A program made the translations under genes and the position numbers. A stretch of 64,000 nucleotides of DNA from Candidatus Eisenbacteria bacterium (GTDB lineage: Bacteria; Eisenbacteria; RBG-16-71-46; JAFGJU01). The stretch lies in contig JAPLKG010000003.1 of NCBI GenBank assembly GCA_026388185.1, positions 1-64,000 on the forward strand. Direction: 5' to 3'. Below the pieces are notes generated by a model. The model searched no databases. It had not been told where the DNA came from and saw only the letters and a list, made by a program, of their open reading frames with translations. This document shows positions 52,205 to 61,239 of this stretch, piece by piece. Each line of letters begins with the position of its first letter. The first letter of the stretch is position 1.

Positions 52205-54049
52205 ATGAGCGAGAAGTTCCAGTCCTTTCGGACGACGACAAGACATGAGACTTTCAGGAGCGTAATGATATTGCTCGCCCTTTCCCTTGCTTTCCTCGTT
52301 CTGGGCAACGGCGTCTTGAGTCTCACTAATCCCGACGAAGTCTTCTACGTCCAGACTGCGAAGGAAATGATCCGGCGAGGCGAGTGGATGACGCCCTATA
52401 TCTTCGGAGCCCCTCAATTCGAGAAACCCGTCTGTCTGTACTGGCTCCTGCGCATCGGGTTCGACGTATCCGGAACTTCGGCGTCCCTGGCGGCGACATC
52501 CTTGGCTCCTTCGGCGTCCCTCACGTCGTTCGCTCACCCGGCTACCCTGGTTCCCCCCGCCGCCTCCCCTTCCGTTGCGTTCGCCGCGCGGCTCTTCCCC
52601 GCGATGTTCGCCGTCGTGGGGGTAATCGCGACCTATTTTCTCGTTGGTCTCGGATTTGGGACCGAGAAGAAGGCCTTTGTCTCGGCAATTGTCCTAATGT
52701 CCGCGGGGCTATACATCGGTCTCGCAAGGACCGTTTATACGGACATGATTTTTTCGGTGTTCATTCTCCTGGCCATGACGTCGTTCTTTTGGGGACACAC
52801 AAACGCCGCGAGGAGAGGCGTAGGATCAATGCTGTTCTTCGTCTTTTCTGCTCTAGCAGTCTTGACAAAGGGACCGCTGGGTCTTGCAATACCCTTTCTG
52901 GCCGTCACTCTTTTTCTGGCGGTGAGAAGGGAGCTCGGGGTCTTTTTCTGCAGACATTTCGCGTGGGGATTCTTGGTATTTCTCCTGATCGCACTGCCGT
53001 GGTACGTGTTCATGATTCAGCGATTCGGCAAGGCGTTCACCCACGAATTCTTTTACAACGATCACATACGAAGACTTTTTGAAGCTGAACATCCGCAAAA
53101 CGACCGCTGGTATTTCTACCCGGGGACGGCCGTCATCGGCATGTTCCCATGGAGCATTTTTGTCTTGATTGCGTTTGCGCGACTCATCAGGCGTGTGGCA
53201 CAAGGAGGCGCGCGACCCGTGTATCTGTTCCTGGCGTGTTGGATTCTCGTTACGTTCGCAGTCTTCCAGCCCGCGCACTCAAAGTTGGTCAGTTATATCT
53301 TCCCCATGTTTCCTGCGCTCGCAGTCATGACCGGAGATCTCGTCTACGACTGGATCGAGGCGAAGGGCCGCAGACTCGCCTACGGCCTTGCAATCGTCTC
53401 GAGTATCACGTTTGCGCTGGCACCCTTGGGATTGGTCGCCGGCCACGCGCTCTACCGCGAGTACGTACCTTCCAGCCAGTCAGTCAACGGCCTCATCGCG
53501 CTGCTCGGGGCCCTGCTCATAACGATGTTACTTTTCGCTGCCAGAAAGAAGTACTCGCAGTGCGTTTACTTGCTGAGCTTACAGCTTCCGGTGTTGTTCT
53601 TTTTCGGGCTCCTGTCTCACGGCGAAATCGACCCGCGCTTGTCTACGAAGAGCGCCTGCCAGTGGTTGCTCCAGCACGATGCGTCGGAAGATACGGTGCT
53701 TTGCTCCAAGTACTTCGCGCGTGGCGTGCACTATTTCACGGACAAGAACGTCGCCGTGATCGACATCGGAGGGCTTGGTTTTTTCAGTCCTCACCCGATT
53801 CCCTACCTGGTCAAAGACGAGGAGGTCAGGGGCTTCTTGCGAAGACAACCAGAAACTCACTGCATCGTCGACCATTCTTCCCTGAATCACCTGCGGCGGA
53901 TAGCCGGTCACGAGATGGCGGTCGACGTGCTGAAGAAGGCGGGAAACGAATACGTTGTGCGCGTGACAGCCGACCCCGTTCTTGCTACGCCTCCGGCGGC
54001 TTCGTCAGTGCGTCCGTGGTCTGGATTCCGTAAGCCACTTCCGGAATGA
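52205..54049 (+). CDS. ArnT/PMT-like membrane glycosyltransferase
   Basis: 614 residues, GT-C fold, about twelve membrane helices. The first loop has the catalytic NPDEVFYVQTAKEMIRRGEW followed by FEKPVCLYW, as in ArnT and PMT_2 enzymes that move sugars from a polyprenyl-phosphate. Odd: residues 91-122 are an Ala/Ser/Pro-rich insert. Its 3' end overlaps the 3' end of the convergent MFS gene by 65 bases. With the deacetylase it probably modifies surface glycan or lipid A. Confidence 0.88.
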   Translation: MSEKFQSFRTTTRHETFRSVMILLALSLAFLVLGNGVLSLTNPDEVFYVQTAKEMIRRGEWMTPYIFGAPQFEKPVCLYWLLRIGFDVSGTSASLAATSLAPSASLTSFAHPATLVPPAASPSVAFAARLFPAMFAVVGVIATYFLVGLGFGTEKKAFVSAIVLMSAGLYIGLARTVYTDMIFSVFILLAMTSFFWGHTNAARRGVGSMLFFVFSALAVLTKGPLGLAIPFLAVTLFLAVRRELGVFFCRHFAWGFLVFLLIALPWYVFMIQRFGKAFTHEFFYNDHIRRLFEAEHPQNDRWYFYPGTAVIGMFPWSIFVLIAFARLIRRVAQGGARPVYLFLACWILVTFAVFQPAHSKLVSYIFPMFPALAVMTGDLVYDWIEAKGRRLAYGLAIVSSITFALAPLGLVAGHALYREYVPSSQSVNGLIALLGALLITMLLFAARKKYSQCVYLLSLQLPVLFFFGLLSHGEIDPRLSTKSACQWLLQHDASEDTVLCSKYFARGVHYFTDKNVAVIDIGGLGFFSPHPIPYLVKDEEVRGFLRRQPETHCIVDHSSLNHLRRIAGHEMAVDVLKKAGNEYVVRVTADPVLATPPAASSVRPWSGFRKPLPE

Positions 54050-55307
54050 TGCCCTTCTCTGCGTATATGGGGTGCACCAGGGCCTTGAGTACAGGTAGTT
54101 TTCTGGCAAAGAGTAGACCGCCACAGATGCAACAGAGCCCGGATACCAGCAGAGTCTTCGGGGCGCCTATCTTGTCGGCCATACTTCCTGCCCACAGGCT
54201 GCCGAACGGCACGGTGCCCATGAACGCCATCGTGTAAAGACTCATAACACGTCCCCGCTTATCGTCATCCACGATGGTTTGCAGGGTTGTGTTGCTCGCC
54301 GCCATCATCACCATCATCCCAAAACCGGTCACCAACATTAATGCCAGGGAAAGCCAAAGGAAATGAGACAAAGAGAATCCGATAAGACCCACGCCAAAGA
54401 TGCCCGCGGCCACTGGAATCGTTCTTCCTAACCTGAGGATTTGTCTGCGCGACGCGAGATAGAACGCGCCCGTCAACGCACCCGCACCCGATGCCGCGAC
54501 GAGAAAGCCGAAGATGTTTGAGCCGCCGTGAAGAATCTGCCTTGCAAAAACCGGCATCAATATTTGATAAGGCATTCCCATTAGGCTCACCAGAGCGAGA
54601 AGCAAAATGATCGACCTGATGGGATCAAAGCCGAATGCGTAGGAAAAACCGTCCTTCAGACCCCGTAGAACGTGGGTGTTCTTCGCCTCGGTTTTTCGCG
54701 GGGTGACTCTCATCGCCAGAAGAGATCCGATCACTGCAATGTAACTCAGGCCGTTGAGGAGAAAGCACACACCCTCTCCCACGACGGCAATGAGTATGCC
54801 GGCGACTGAAGGACCCACGAGCCGCGCACCGTTGAACAATGAGGAATTGAGTGCGATCGCATTCCCGAGGTCTTCCTTTTTTCTGTCGACCATCTCCACG
54901 ACGAACGTCTGGCGTGCAGGCATGTCAAAGGCATTCACGAGACCCAGGAATATGCTCAAGACCACTATCTCCCAGACAGTGATCGCATTCGTTAGAACAA
55001 GGACCGCGAGAACGAAAGCCTGTACCATGGCGAGAACCTGCGTGATGACAAGAATCCGGCGGCAGTTCCATCTGTCGGCCAGCACTCCGGCCACGGGGGC
55101 AAGAAGAAAGGTCGGAATTTGCCCCGCAAATCCAACCACACCCAACAGTAGAGCGGAATTGGTGAGGCGGTACACCAGCCAGCTCAGCGCGATGCGCTGC
55201 ATCCAGGTTCCGATCAGAGAGATTCCCTGACCTCCGAAAAAGAGTCTGTAGTTCCTGTAACGCAACGCGCGGAAGACGAGCCTGAGTCCGGTTGTCTCTT
55301 TGTGCAT
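53985..55307 (-). CDS. MFS exporter (EntS-like MFS_3)
   Basis: 440 residues from the ATG at 55307; a start 25 codons earlier would run through the terminator hairpin at 55327. About twelve membrane helices. Family signs: LRYRNYRLFFGGQGISLIGT, VLADRWNCRRILVI between helices 2 and 3, and a cytoplasmic loop TPRKTEAKNTHVLRGLKDGF. Such proteins export siderophores or drugs. Tail-to-tail overlap with the glycosyltransferase gene. Confidence 0.9.
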   Translation of the reverse strand: MHKETTGLRLVFRALRYRNYRLFFGGQGISLIGTWMQRIALSWLVYRLTNSALLLGVVGFAGQIPTFLLAPVAGVLADRWNCRRILVITQVLAMVQAFVLAVLVLTNAITVWEIVVLSIFLGLVNAFDMPARQTFVVEMVDRKKEDLGNAIALNSSLFNGARLVGPSVAGILIAVVGEGVCFLLNGLSYIAVIGSLLAMRVTPRKTEAKNTHVLRGLKDGFSYAFGFDPIRSIILLLALVSLMGMPYQILMPVFARQILHGGSNIFGFLVAASGAGALTGAFYLASRRQILRLGRTIPVAAGIFGVGLIGFSLSHFLWLSLALMLVTGFGMMVMMAASNTTLQTIVDDDKRGRVMSLYTMAFMGTVPFGSLWAGSMADKIGAPKTLLVSGLCCICGGLLFARKLPVLKALVHPIYAEKGIIPEVAYGIQTTDALTKPPEA

Positions 55308-55326
55308 GATCGTGTCTCCGAACCAA

Positions 55327-55356
55327 AAACGAGGGAGAATCGCTTCTCCCTCGTTT
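55327..55356 (-). terminator. Rho-independent terminator after the RRM gene
   Basis: A 13-base-pair stem (arms AAACGAGGGAGAA and TTCTCCCTCGTTT, loop of four) followed on the minus strand by TTTTT. It ends transcripts from the RRM gene and shields the MFS gene, which starts 20 bases beyond. Confidence 0.85.
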
Positions 55357-55474
55357 GTCACTGCCTTTGCGCAGTGTAACATGGCTGGTAACTTACTGCA
55401 AAGGATGGATCGTTAAGTTGGGACTATCTCAGAACGGCACGTGCAGCTTCGCAACATGCCTACCAGTGTAGTCA

Positions 55475-55741
55475 CTAGTATCTTCGATATTCCGTTCTCT
55501 CTCTGCTCTTGGGCGGACGAGCTTCGTCCACCTTCAGGGTACGGCCCTTGAATTCATAAGCATCCAGCGCCTCTTTTGCCTTTTCGGCCTCAGCGGTGCT
55601 GGACATTTCGACGAATCCAAAACCCTTACCTTCAATGACGTTGACTTGCTTAACCACGCCATGGGCTGCAAAGAGCTCTTCCAACTGCTCGTTGCTCACG
55701 TCATAGCCAAGATTTCCTACGTAAAGCCTACTAACTTGCAT
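55475..55741 (-). CDS. RRM-domain RNA-binding protein
   Basis: 88 residues: one RRM with RNP2 LYVGNL (residues 6-11) and RNP1 KGFGFVEM (39-46), then a short basic tail (RPPKSRERTEYRRY). It resembles the cyanobacterial/proteobacterial cold-induced Rbp proteins and would bind single-stranded RNA. AGGAG precedes the ATG. The leader is very long (next entry), as with cold-shock genes. Confidence 0.93.
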   Translation of the reverse strand: MQVSRLYVGNLGYDVSNEQLEELFAAHGVVKQVNVIEGKGFGFVEMSSTAEAEKAKEALDAYEFKGRTLKVDEARPPKSRERTEYRRY

Positions 55742-56240
55742 TCTAATCTCCTGTTCATCTCATTCAGTTTCTCTGTCCAAGTAATGTCTCTATCGGAGGT
55801 AGAAGCAAGATAGTTGTTCAGACCTCGTTGCGGGAGCATTACTAATCACAAGAGAATCCTAACGAAGAATGTGCTTAACAAGAATTAACCGATTGTTTCC
55901 ACCACCCCTTTCAGCAGTTACCAGCCAATTTGTGACGTGTCTGAAGCCATGCGGCCTGACACGAGTCTCTTCGCAACTTTCCAGACCCCGGTAGACGGGC
56001 TGCCCTGAGCCTTCTACGGGTTCTGACATGGTAAGTTGTTTTACATCTGTTCAGATATTCCATTGTCTCGACGTAGAGAGGGCGGAGTGAGTAAACTCTA
56101 GCAGCAAGCAACTCTTGGGCAATTACGTGCAGGCTATCGTCGTCAGAGCGGCGAACTCAAGCTGTCCTCTTCAATCACATCGCTGGCTCAGAAACGCATG
56201 CTCGAACTTGCGAGCGAGCCTCAATTCATTTGCTATATTA
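55742..56240 (-). other. Long 5' leader of the RRM gene
   Basis: If the promoter at 56241-56269 is used, the RRM mRNA has a leader of about 490 bases. It contains no convincing gene; one 56-codon frame (55859-56029) lacks a ribosome-binding site. Length suggests control by RNA structure or by the RRM protein itself, as for cspA-type leaders, but I cannot name a fold. Confidence 0.5.
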
Positions 56241-56269
56241 AGTATAGCTGATAATCGGTCACTTGTCAA
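56241..56269 (-). promoter_or_regulatory. Strong sigma-70 promoter facing the RRM gene
   Basis: Minus strand: TTGACA, 17 bases, TATACT. A perfect -35 box and a one-off -10 box at ideal spacing. It sits between the DUF1003 relic and the RRM gene. Confidence 0.75.
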
Positions 56270-56310
56270 TCCGCAAAGATGGAATTATTTGATGTGGTGC
56301 CCGACTGCCG

Positions 56311-56495
56311 TTACTTCTTGCGGGTAACCTCTTGCATCAGTTCGGGTTGGATCTCTTGAATCTCAAGGAGCCTTTGCCATTGATGCCAGAGAAGGTGATC
56401 CGGTTTTTCGTGTAGATGGCGTATCTCCAGCTCCGCCTTGAGGTTCACGCGTTCGTCATCTCGCTCGCCACTAATACGTGAGGCCCGCGATCCTC
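56311..56495 (-). pseudogene. C-terminal relic of a DUF1003 membrane protein
   Basis: A minus-strand frame reads ERDDERVNLKAELEIRHLHE, then LLWHQWQRLLEIQEIQPELM and a stop. NLKAELEI-x-x-L-x-x-K followed by a QW-x-x-L-x-E-I-Q tail is the C-terminal signature of DUF1003 proteins. The two membrane helices that should precede it are missing; instead the next gene upstream ends there. It is probably a decayed remnant. Confidence 0.55.
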
Positions 56496-56558
56496 CCTCT
56501 TCTCCCTGTAGTCTCTGCTCTTCGGAAGACGCGCCTCAGCCACCTGCCCCGTGCCGTT

Positions 56559-56969
56559 TCAGGAGCAGCGACCCGTTCCACCCGCGCCTTGGTCGTCCCT
56601 GGCTTGGCCGCCCTGGCCCTTCTTGAGCATGCCACCGGCCATTATCACAAAACCCAGTCCGAAAAGAATTACAAATATGCCGATCATGTACGGGAACAGG
56701 AGATGGGGGAAATATATGATTCCGAGTCCGCTGACGACGAAAACAATCCCCAACACGATCAAGAAATAGGCGGAAGCGCTCGAGGGAATCCTCAATTCGA
56801 CTGGTTCCTCTCTGGTCTTCACGAAGGCCATGAGGATGAAACCGATACCCATTCCTATTGCGCCGCCGACGTCCGGCCGGCCAAGGGCCAGGCCGATTCC
56901 TCCGCCGACGAACATGCACGCGACAAAGACCAGGCCTGACGCCTTCCCCTTTTCCCGTTCTTCGCTCAT
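56559..56969 (-). CDS. Small membrane protein, four helices
   Basis: 136 residues from the ATG at 56969 (GGAGG eight bases upstream; the frame is open to 57062 but the extra residues look non-coding). Four hydrophobic segments in two hairpins: LVFVACMFVGGGIGLALG, GAIGMGIGFILMAFV, YFLIVLGIVFVVSGLGIIYF, MIGIFVILFGLGFVIMAGG. Charged N-terminus and a Gly/Asp-rich tail. No family assigned. Confidence 0.65.
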   Translation of the reverse strand: MSEEREKGKASGLVFVACMFVGGGIGLALGRPDVGGAIGMGIGFILMAFVKTREEPVELRIPSSASAYFLIVLGIVFVVSGLGIIYFPHLLFPYMIGIFVILFGLGFVIMAGGMLKKGQGGQARDDQGAGGTGRCS

Positions 56970-57070
56970 CTCGTGCCTCCGTTCATGAAAAGGTTCCTTG
57001 TCCTTCCAGCCCATGCTGGTGTCCCTGCTAAGCACGCTAGATGCAAAGGCACGCCGTGTCAAGACACTAG

Positions 57071-57105
57071 AAAAGAGGCAGGAGTGGTTTTGCGCTCCTG
57101 CCTCT
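57071..57105 (-). terminator. Rho-independent terminator
   Basis: An 11-base-pair GC-rich stem (arms around GAGGCAGGAG and CTCCTGCCTC, loop of ten) followed on the minus strand by TTTT. It lies 37 bases past the stop of the frameshifted gene at 57142 and should end the transcripts of the two paralogous secreted-protein genes. Confidence 0.75.
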
Positions 57106-57141
57106 CACTTTCAGGCGAGGCATACGTGACTTGGCTGTCGC

Positions 57142-57734
57142 TTACCTCGAAAAGAGCTCCTTCACCCTCCCCCACGTGGTCGTCCCTATCGGTGTCATCT
57201 CCGGCGGTAACTCGCTCGTCACCCCAATCTCAGACCCACTGGAGGACATCAAATCGTAGTTCTGCGACCCAGGCAAAGTCCCAGCCTTATTCCACGTAAA
57301 CTGCACAGCATACCCATCAAGCGTGTCGTTCAGCGCTACGTAATACTGCGACAGCGACGCCCTAAACCTCAACTTCCAGTTGTAGTTCGGTGCTACAGGA
57401 GCCCAGTAAGTGATCGCCCAATCCGTCGGAGACAACGCAGATGTTACGCCACCCAAAGACCAAGACTGTCGGAATTAAAGAAGATCATGTACTGATAAAC
57501 ACCATTAGCAAACTGATAGTTCATCACCGAGTACTCGTACTTCCACACGTTCGTAGGAGACACCCCTCCACCGGACGGAAACGTGTCGCCCTGACGATAC
57601 CTCACCCACTCAGACCCCTCCTGGTGGTAAAGCTTGTAACCAACGGCCCCCTTGGGCAAGGCATCGGCTCCCAGAGGCACCAGAAGAAATCCTACCAGTA
57701 GCACAATCAAGAAAAACGGTACCACTCGTGTCAT
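57142..57734 (-). pseudogene. Secreted protein gene broken by a one-base frameshift
   Basis: Two frames join into one protein. The first (57734 to about 57455) has a signal peptide (VVPFFLIVLLVGFLLVPLGA) and runs KYEYSVMNYQF, MIFFNSD; the second continues RQSWSLGGVTSALSPTDWAI and ends GRVKELFSR. The neighbour at 57769 is a full-length paralogue (FDYTVENFTLE, VVFFDADGQDRSD, GFSVTFVWKDLDVCPGSQEF, GCIKNAFR) that lines up across the break near 57455. One missing base, or a sequencing error, explains it. Function unknown; beta-rich secreted protein. Confidence 0.75.
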
Positions 57735-57768
57735 TTACCGGCTCCTTCCAGCTCACGCCTTTGGGCGT

Positions 57769-58311
57769 CTATCTAAACGCGTTCTTTATGCAGCCCCACG
57801 ACGTGTTTTCGAACCCGGTGGGACCAGTTAGGATAACGACTGTCGTTCCTTCGAAAACGGTGCTGTTCCAAACCTCAAACTCCTGAGAGCCCGGGCAAAC
57901 GTCGAGGTCCTTCCAGACGAAGGTGACTGAGAAGCCATTCAGGCTTTCTCCGGGATAGATCGGGTTAGGGTGGTCGTAGCCCCCATCCCACTCCACACTC
58001 CATGCGCCACCGCCCTCGGGCTCAGAATAAACAAATATGTCTTCCCAACCTGAAGGGTAAGTGTATGAAACAAAATCCGAACGGTCCTGGCCATCGGCAT
58101 CGAAGAAAACCACGAATCCCCATATGAAAGGTTCAAGGGTGAAGTTCTCAACCGTGTAGTCAAAGCGATAAAGCCGATTGCCGGGAGGACCTGATATGTA
58201 AGTAAGCTGTGCAGTAACTCCTGCTGCGTCAGGATCGGCAGAACCCACCTCAGGCACAAGCAGAACCCCGAGAAGAAACAAAACGCACGCTACCTTAGCA
58301 AATCCTCTCAT
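57769..58311 (-). CDS. Secreted beta-rich protein, unknown, paralogue of its neighbour
   Basis: 180 residues from the ATG at 58311 (GGAGG upstream; the open frame extends further but the upstream residues are not signal-like). Signal peptide (VACVLFLLGVLLVPEVGSA). The mature protein is a single beta-sandwich-like domain rich in aromatic residues (LYRFDYTVENFT, IYPGESLNGFSVTFVW) ending WGCIKNAFR. Same plan as the frameshifted gene 34 bases downstream, so a recent duplication in one operon. Confidence 0.75.
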   Translation of the reverse strand: MRGFAKVACVLFLLGVLLVPEVGSADPDAAGVTAQLTYISGPPGNRLYRFDYTVENFTLEPFIWGFVVFFDADGQDRSDFVSYTYPSGWEDIFVYSEPEGGGAWSVEWDGGYDHPNPIYPGESLNGFSVTFVWKDLDVCPGSQEFEVWNSTVFEGTTVVILTGPTGFENTSWGCIKNAFR

Positions 58312-58824
58312 CAGAATCCTCCTTTGGACGACGAAAGCAACAGGGCCTTGAGAGAACACCAGGAAATCGTGAGAATAGGATTACAAAATGGGGGCCCAAA
58401 CCAGAGTGCTGTGCTCCGGATCAGTTCAAGCTCCCGGCTGCTACCACACTGACTGCACAACGTCAAGCGAATTAAGCTGTTACTTTCTCCCCGTCGTGCT
58501 ATACTGATTGGTTGTGCAGAGCCTGGGATGGCGTCCCGGACGATTCGGCGAGAGGCGCTCCAAGTCATCCGACCCGCCTTCCCCCGCCCGTCCATGATGC
58601 GAAGGAACCATTACCACCGAATCGGTGTCTAACGTGTTGTGGAGTCTGACGAGACAACGTGGCGTGCCTTCTGCGAAAGTGGCATACAAGATGAAAAACG
58701 ACCAGAGAGAACGTGATGAAAGGAGGGGGATTCGACAAGGCAATACGTGTGGGAGTAGCGAAATTCAAGACGTGACGCGCGAATAGTGGGTGCGACGTCC
58801 GGTAATAACAGGAGGGACGAGATA
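58312..58824. other. Divergent intergenic region
   Basis: 513 bases between the divergent secreted-protein and Spy-like genes. An extended -10 (TGCTATACT, near 58498) on the plus strand is the only promoter-like signal; it lacks a good -35 and would give a leader of over 300 bases. No gene or RNA recognised. Confidence 0.35.
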
Positions 58825-59562
58825 ATGAAGCGATTTCTAGCGATGTGGGTGATTCTAATGTTGGGCCTTCTCATGTTTGGCGGTCTGGTTGTTGCGCAGG
58901 AGGAAGAGGAGGAAGCCACTCAAACCAAAACAATCGAGACCAGGATCATGACGCAGGCGCCATCGTCCTGCCAATTCATGATGCAACCCATGGCCGGGAT
59001 GACCGGTTCTATGTGCCAGGGTTCGATGGGCTGTGGAATGATGGGCGGAAATGCGTGCTGCGGGATGACGTCGGGCGGGATGATGGGATGCGGCAAGTCT
59101 GGTGCCAGAGGTCAGTGTGGCATGCAAGGCGGGATGGGATGCGGCCCCTGTTGTCAACAGCTACACGAGCTGGGATGTCCCAGCCATCTGGTAGGAATGG
59201 CGGGCGAGCTGGAATTGTCCGAGAAACAGATCACCGAACTCAAGGCGATCTGCGCTGCGCACAAGAAGGAAGTCGTCCGCAAGCAGGCCGATCTCAAGAT
59301 CGTCGGCATGGAGCTGGACGAGATCGTCGGGCTGCCCGGCGTTGACCTCGCAAAAGTCAAGGCCAAGATGATGGAGATTTGCTCAATGCGGCAGAGTATG
59401 TGCCTTGCGCAACTGGCGACCATTGAGAAGGCGCAGAAAGTTCTCACCGCGGCACAGATGACGAAGTTCAAGGAAATGAAGAAGGAAATGTCCTGTCCGG
59501 CCGGGAAGCCGGGAACGATGTCAAGGGTCAAGAAGCACATCAAGGTGAACGTAGAAGAATAG
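58825..59562 (+). CDS. Met/Cys-rich Spy/CpxP-like periplasmic protein
   Basis: 245 residues from the ATG at 58825 (GGAGGG upstream). Signal peptide (FLAMWVILMLGLLMFGGLVVA). Residues about 50-110 are extraordinarily rich in Met, Cys and Gly (MGCGMMGGNACCGMTSGGMM), likely binding soft metals such as copper or zinc. The rest is helical with Spy/CpxP/ZraP-like pattern (LELSEKQITELKAICAAHKK; MMEICSMRQSMCLAQL; LTAAQMTKFKEMKKEM), the LTxxQ-type chaperone fold. Likely role: metal stress or periplasmic folding. Confidence 0.8.
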   Translation: MKRFLAMWVILMLGLLMFGGLVVAQEEEEEATQTKTIETRIMTQAPSSCQFMMQPMAGMTGSMCQGSMGCGMMGGNACCGMTSGGMMGCGKSGARGQCGMQGGMGCGPCCQQLHELGCPSHLVGMAGELELSEKQITELKAICAAHKKEVVRKQADLKIVGMELDEIVGLPGVDLAKVKAKMMEICSMRQSMCLAQLATIEKAQKVLTAAQMTKFKEMKKEMSCPAGKPGTMSRVKKHIKVNVEE

Positions 59563-59794
59563 GGCGCTTCTGTTGAGCGACCAGTAATGAAGTAGGGCTT
59601 CCGCGGTGGTCAGCCTCCCTTGCCCCGCCCGGAGGCCCTTACTCCTTATCGCCACCGCACGTGGCCGCGCTCCGACCTCGGGGGGCGACGCTTCTCGTGT
59701 CTCCCCGATTGCCACACCCTCCCCTTGCGAATAGGCATCGACTGCCTTAGACTCCGAAGCACGTCCGCCACGCCGGGCGTCGAAAGGAGACACG

Positions 59795-61102
59795 ATGGAG
59801 GAGAGGACTCCCACAGTAAGAGACGACATAGAACTTCATCCACTCCGCCACGCTGATCGACAAATGGTGCTCGTGAGAGACCCACTGGGCCTCATCAAGG
59901 AACCCATAGTTCTCAACGAGGCGCTTCTGGCCGTCCTCAGCATGCTGGACGGAACCCACACCATTTCCGATCTCCGGCTGTTCCTGACGCGAAGCCAGGG
60001 CGGCGTGCTCGTCACTACGAACGAGGTTCAACGAGTACTGAATCAATTGAGCACCGCTTTTCTTCTCCAGGACGAGCGTTTCGTGAAGGCGAGGGACGAG
60101 ATAGTCGCGAAATACGCGGCCCAACCGGTCCGGCACGCCTTCCACGAGGGGGTCGCGTACCCGGCGGACCGAGAACAGTTGGCGAGTATGTTGGATCAGA
60201 TTCTCGCGGCAGCCAGGCCGGAGCCTCAGCTTGACCCCGAAAGCCTCGAGCCGCCGGCCGGGAGCGCCGGCGCCAATTGGCCGCGCGTAGAGACCATCAC
60301 CTTCCCGCAAGAGGACATCATTGCCTTGGCCGCCCCGCACATGGAAATAGACGCGAGCGCCCACTGCTACGGCGTTGCATACAATCAGATAATGGGGGCT
60401 CCCGTGGAGCTCGTCTTCATTCTCGGGACCGGGCACAGTCTGAAAAGCCAGACCTTCTCTCTCACGATGAAGGATTTCGAGACGCCCCTGGGCACGGCGT
60501 CAACCGAGAAGCAGATCGTCGAGGAACTCCTTGCGTGCGCACCTGGCTGCGTGCTCGACAACGACATGCCTCATCGCCACGAACACTCAATAGAGTTCGA
60601 AGTCGTATTTCTCCAGCACGTGCTCCGAGATCCGAGTATTCACATCGTGCCGATTCTCTGCGGATCGTTCCGTTCTCAGCTCGACGCGCACTGCAGGGCC
60701 TCGGAGATCCCGTGCGTCGGAGATTTCTTGAAGAAGCTACGTTCGATAATCGAGCGCGAGGTGGAATATCGAAAGCGAAAGTGCCTCGTCGTTGCCGGAG
60801 TGGACTTCTCCCACATCGGGCTCAAGTTCGGCGACCAGTACACGGGGCGCACACTGCTCGAGGAGACGGTGGAATATGATAGAGCCCTCATAGAAAATCT
60901 CTGTAACTGGGACGCGAACGGCTTCTGGCAAACGGCCAAGAACGTGAGCGACAGATACAAGGTGTGCGGCTTCGCGCCGCTCGCCTCGATGCTGGAAATG
61001 TTCGAGAGTGCGAAGGGACATCTTCTCGGGTACGACGTCTGGCACGAAGACGCAACTCACTCCGCTGTGAGCTTCGCGTCGATGGTTTTCACGAGGAAGT
61101 AG
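59795..61102 (+). CDS. AmmeMemoRadiSam system protein B (MEMO-like)
   Basis: 435 residues. The MEMO domain occupies about 115-435: HAFHEGVAYPADREQL at its start, AAPHMEIDASAHCYGVAY, FILGTGHS, DMPHRHEHSIEFEVVFLQH, VVAGVDFSHIG and the C-terminal HSAVSFASMVF, carrying the histidine/cysteine set of the family. The first ~110 residues form a winged-helix-like or PqqD-like domain (LGLIKEPIVLNEALLAVLSM). The usual AMMECR1 and radical SAM partners are not in this window. Role in the family is still debated (radical chemistry, metal dioxygenase fold). Confidence 0.88.
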   Translation: MEERTPTVRDDIELHPLRHADRQMVLVRDPLGLIKEPIVLNEALLAVLSMLDGTHTISDLRLFLTRSQGGVLVTTNEVQRVLNQLSTAFLLQDERFVKARDEIVAKYAAQPVRHAFHEGVAYPADREQLASMLDQILAAARPEPQLDPESLEPPAGSAGANWPRVETITFPQEDIIALAAPHMEIDASAHCYGVAYNQIMGAPVELVFILGTGHSLKSQTFSLTMKDFETPLGTASTEKQIVEELLACAPGCVLDNDMPHRHEHSIEFEVVFLQHVLRDPSIHIVPILCGSFRSQLDAHCRASEIPCVGDFLKKLRSIIEREVEYRKRKCLVVAGVDFSHIGLKFGDQYTGRTLLEETVEYDRALIENLCNWDANGFWQTAKNVSDRYKVCGFAPLASMLEMFESAKGHLLGYDVWHEDATHSAVSFASMVFTRK

Positions 61103-61148
61103 TTCACGCGTGCTCTGCCGCCGGTCGTCGTCTTCCCGGCAGGTTCTC

Positions 61149-61239
61149 CCCGCATTGTGATGCAACCGGTGGGCATCGTAGCCGGCGGAGTAGACCGGGT
61201 CACTGCTTCGAGGCGATTTCCCGCATTGTGATGCAACCG
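61149..61239. repeat. Short direct repeat at the 3' end of preA
   Basis: A 20-base sequence containing CGCATTGTGATGCAACC occurs at 61149-61168 and 61220-61239. The second copy is within preA, encoding the Gly-Cys-Ile-Thr-Met-Arg of its last cluster; the first is just past the stop. It looks like a small tandem duplication of the gene end. Confidence 0.7.

Noticed and set aside
55859-56029. 56-codon frame in the RRM leader
   Set aside because: No ribosome-binding site and no similarity; kept as part of the leader.
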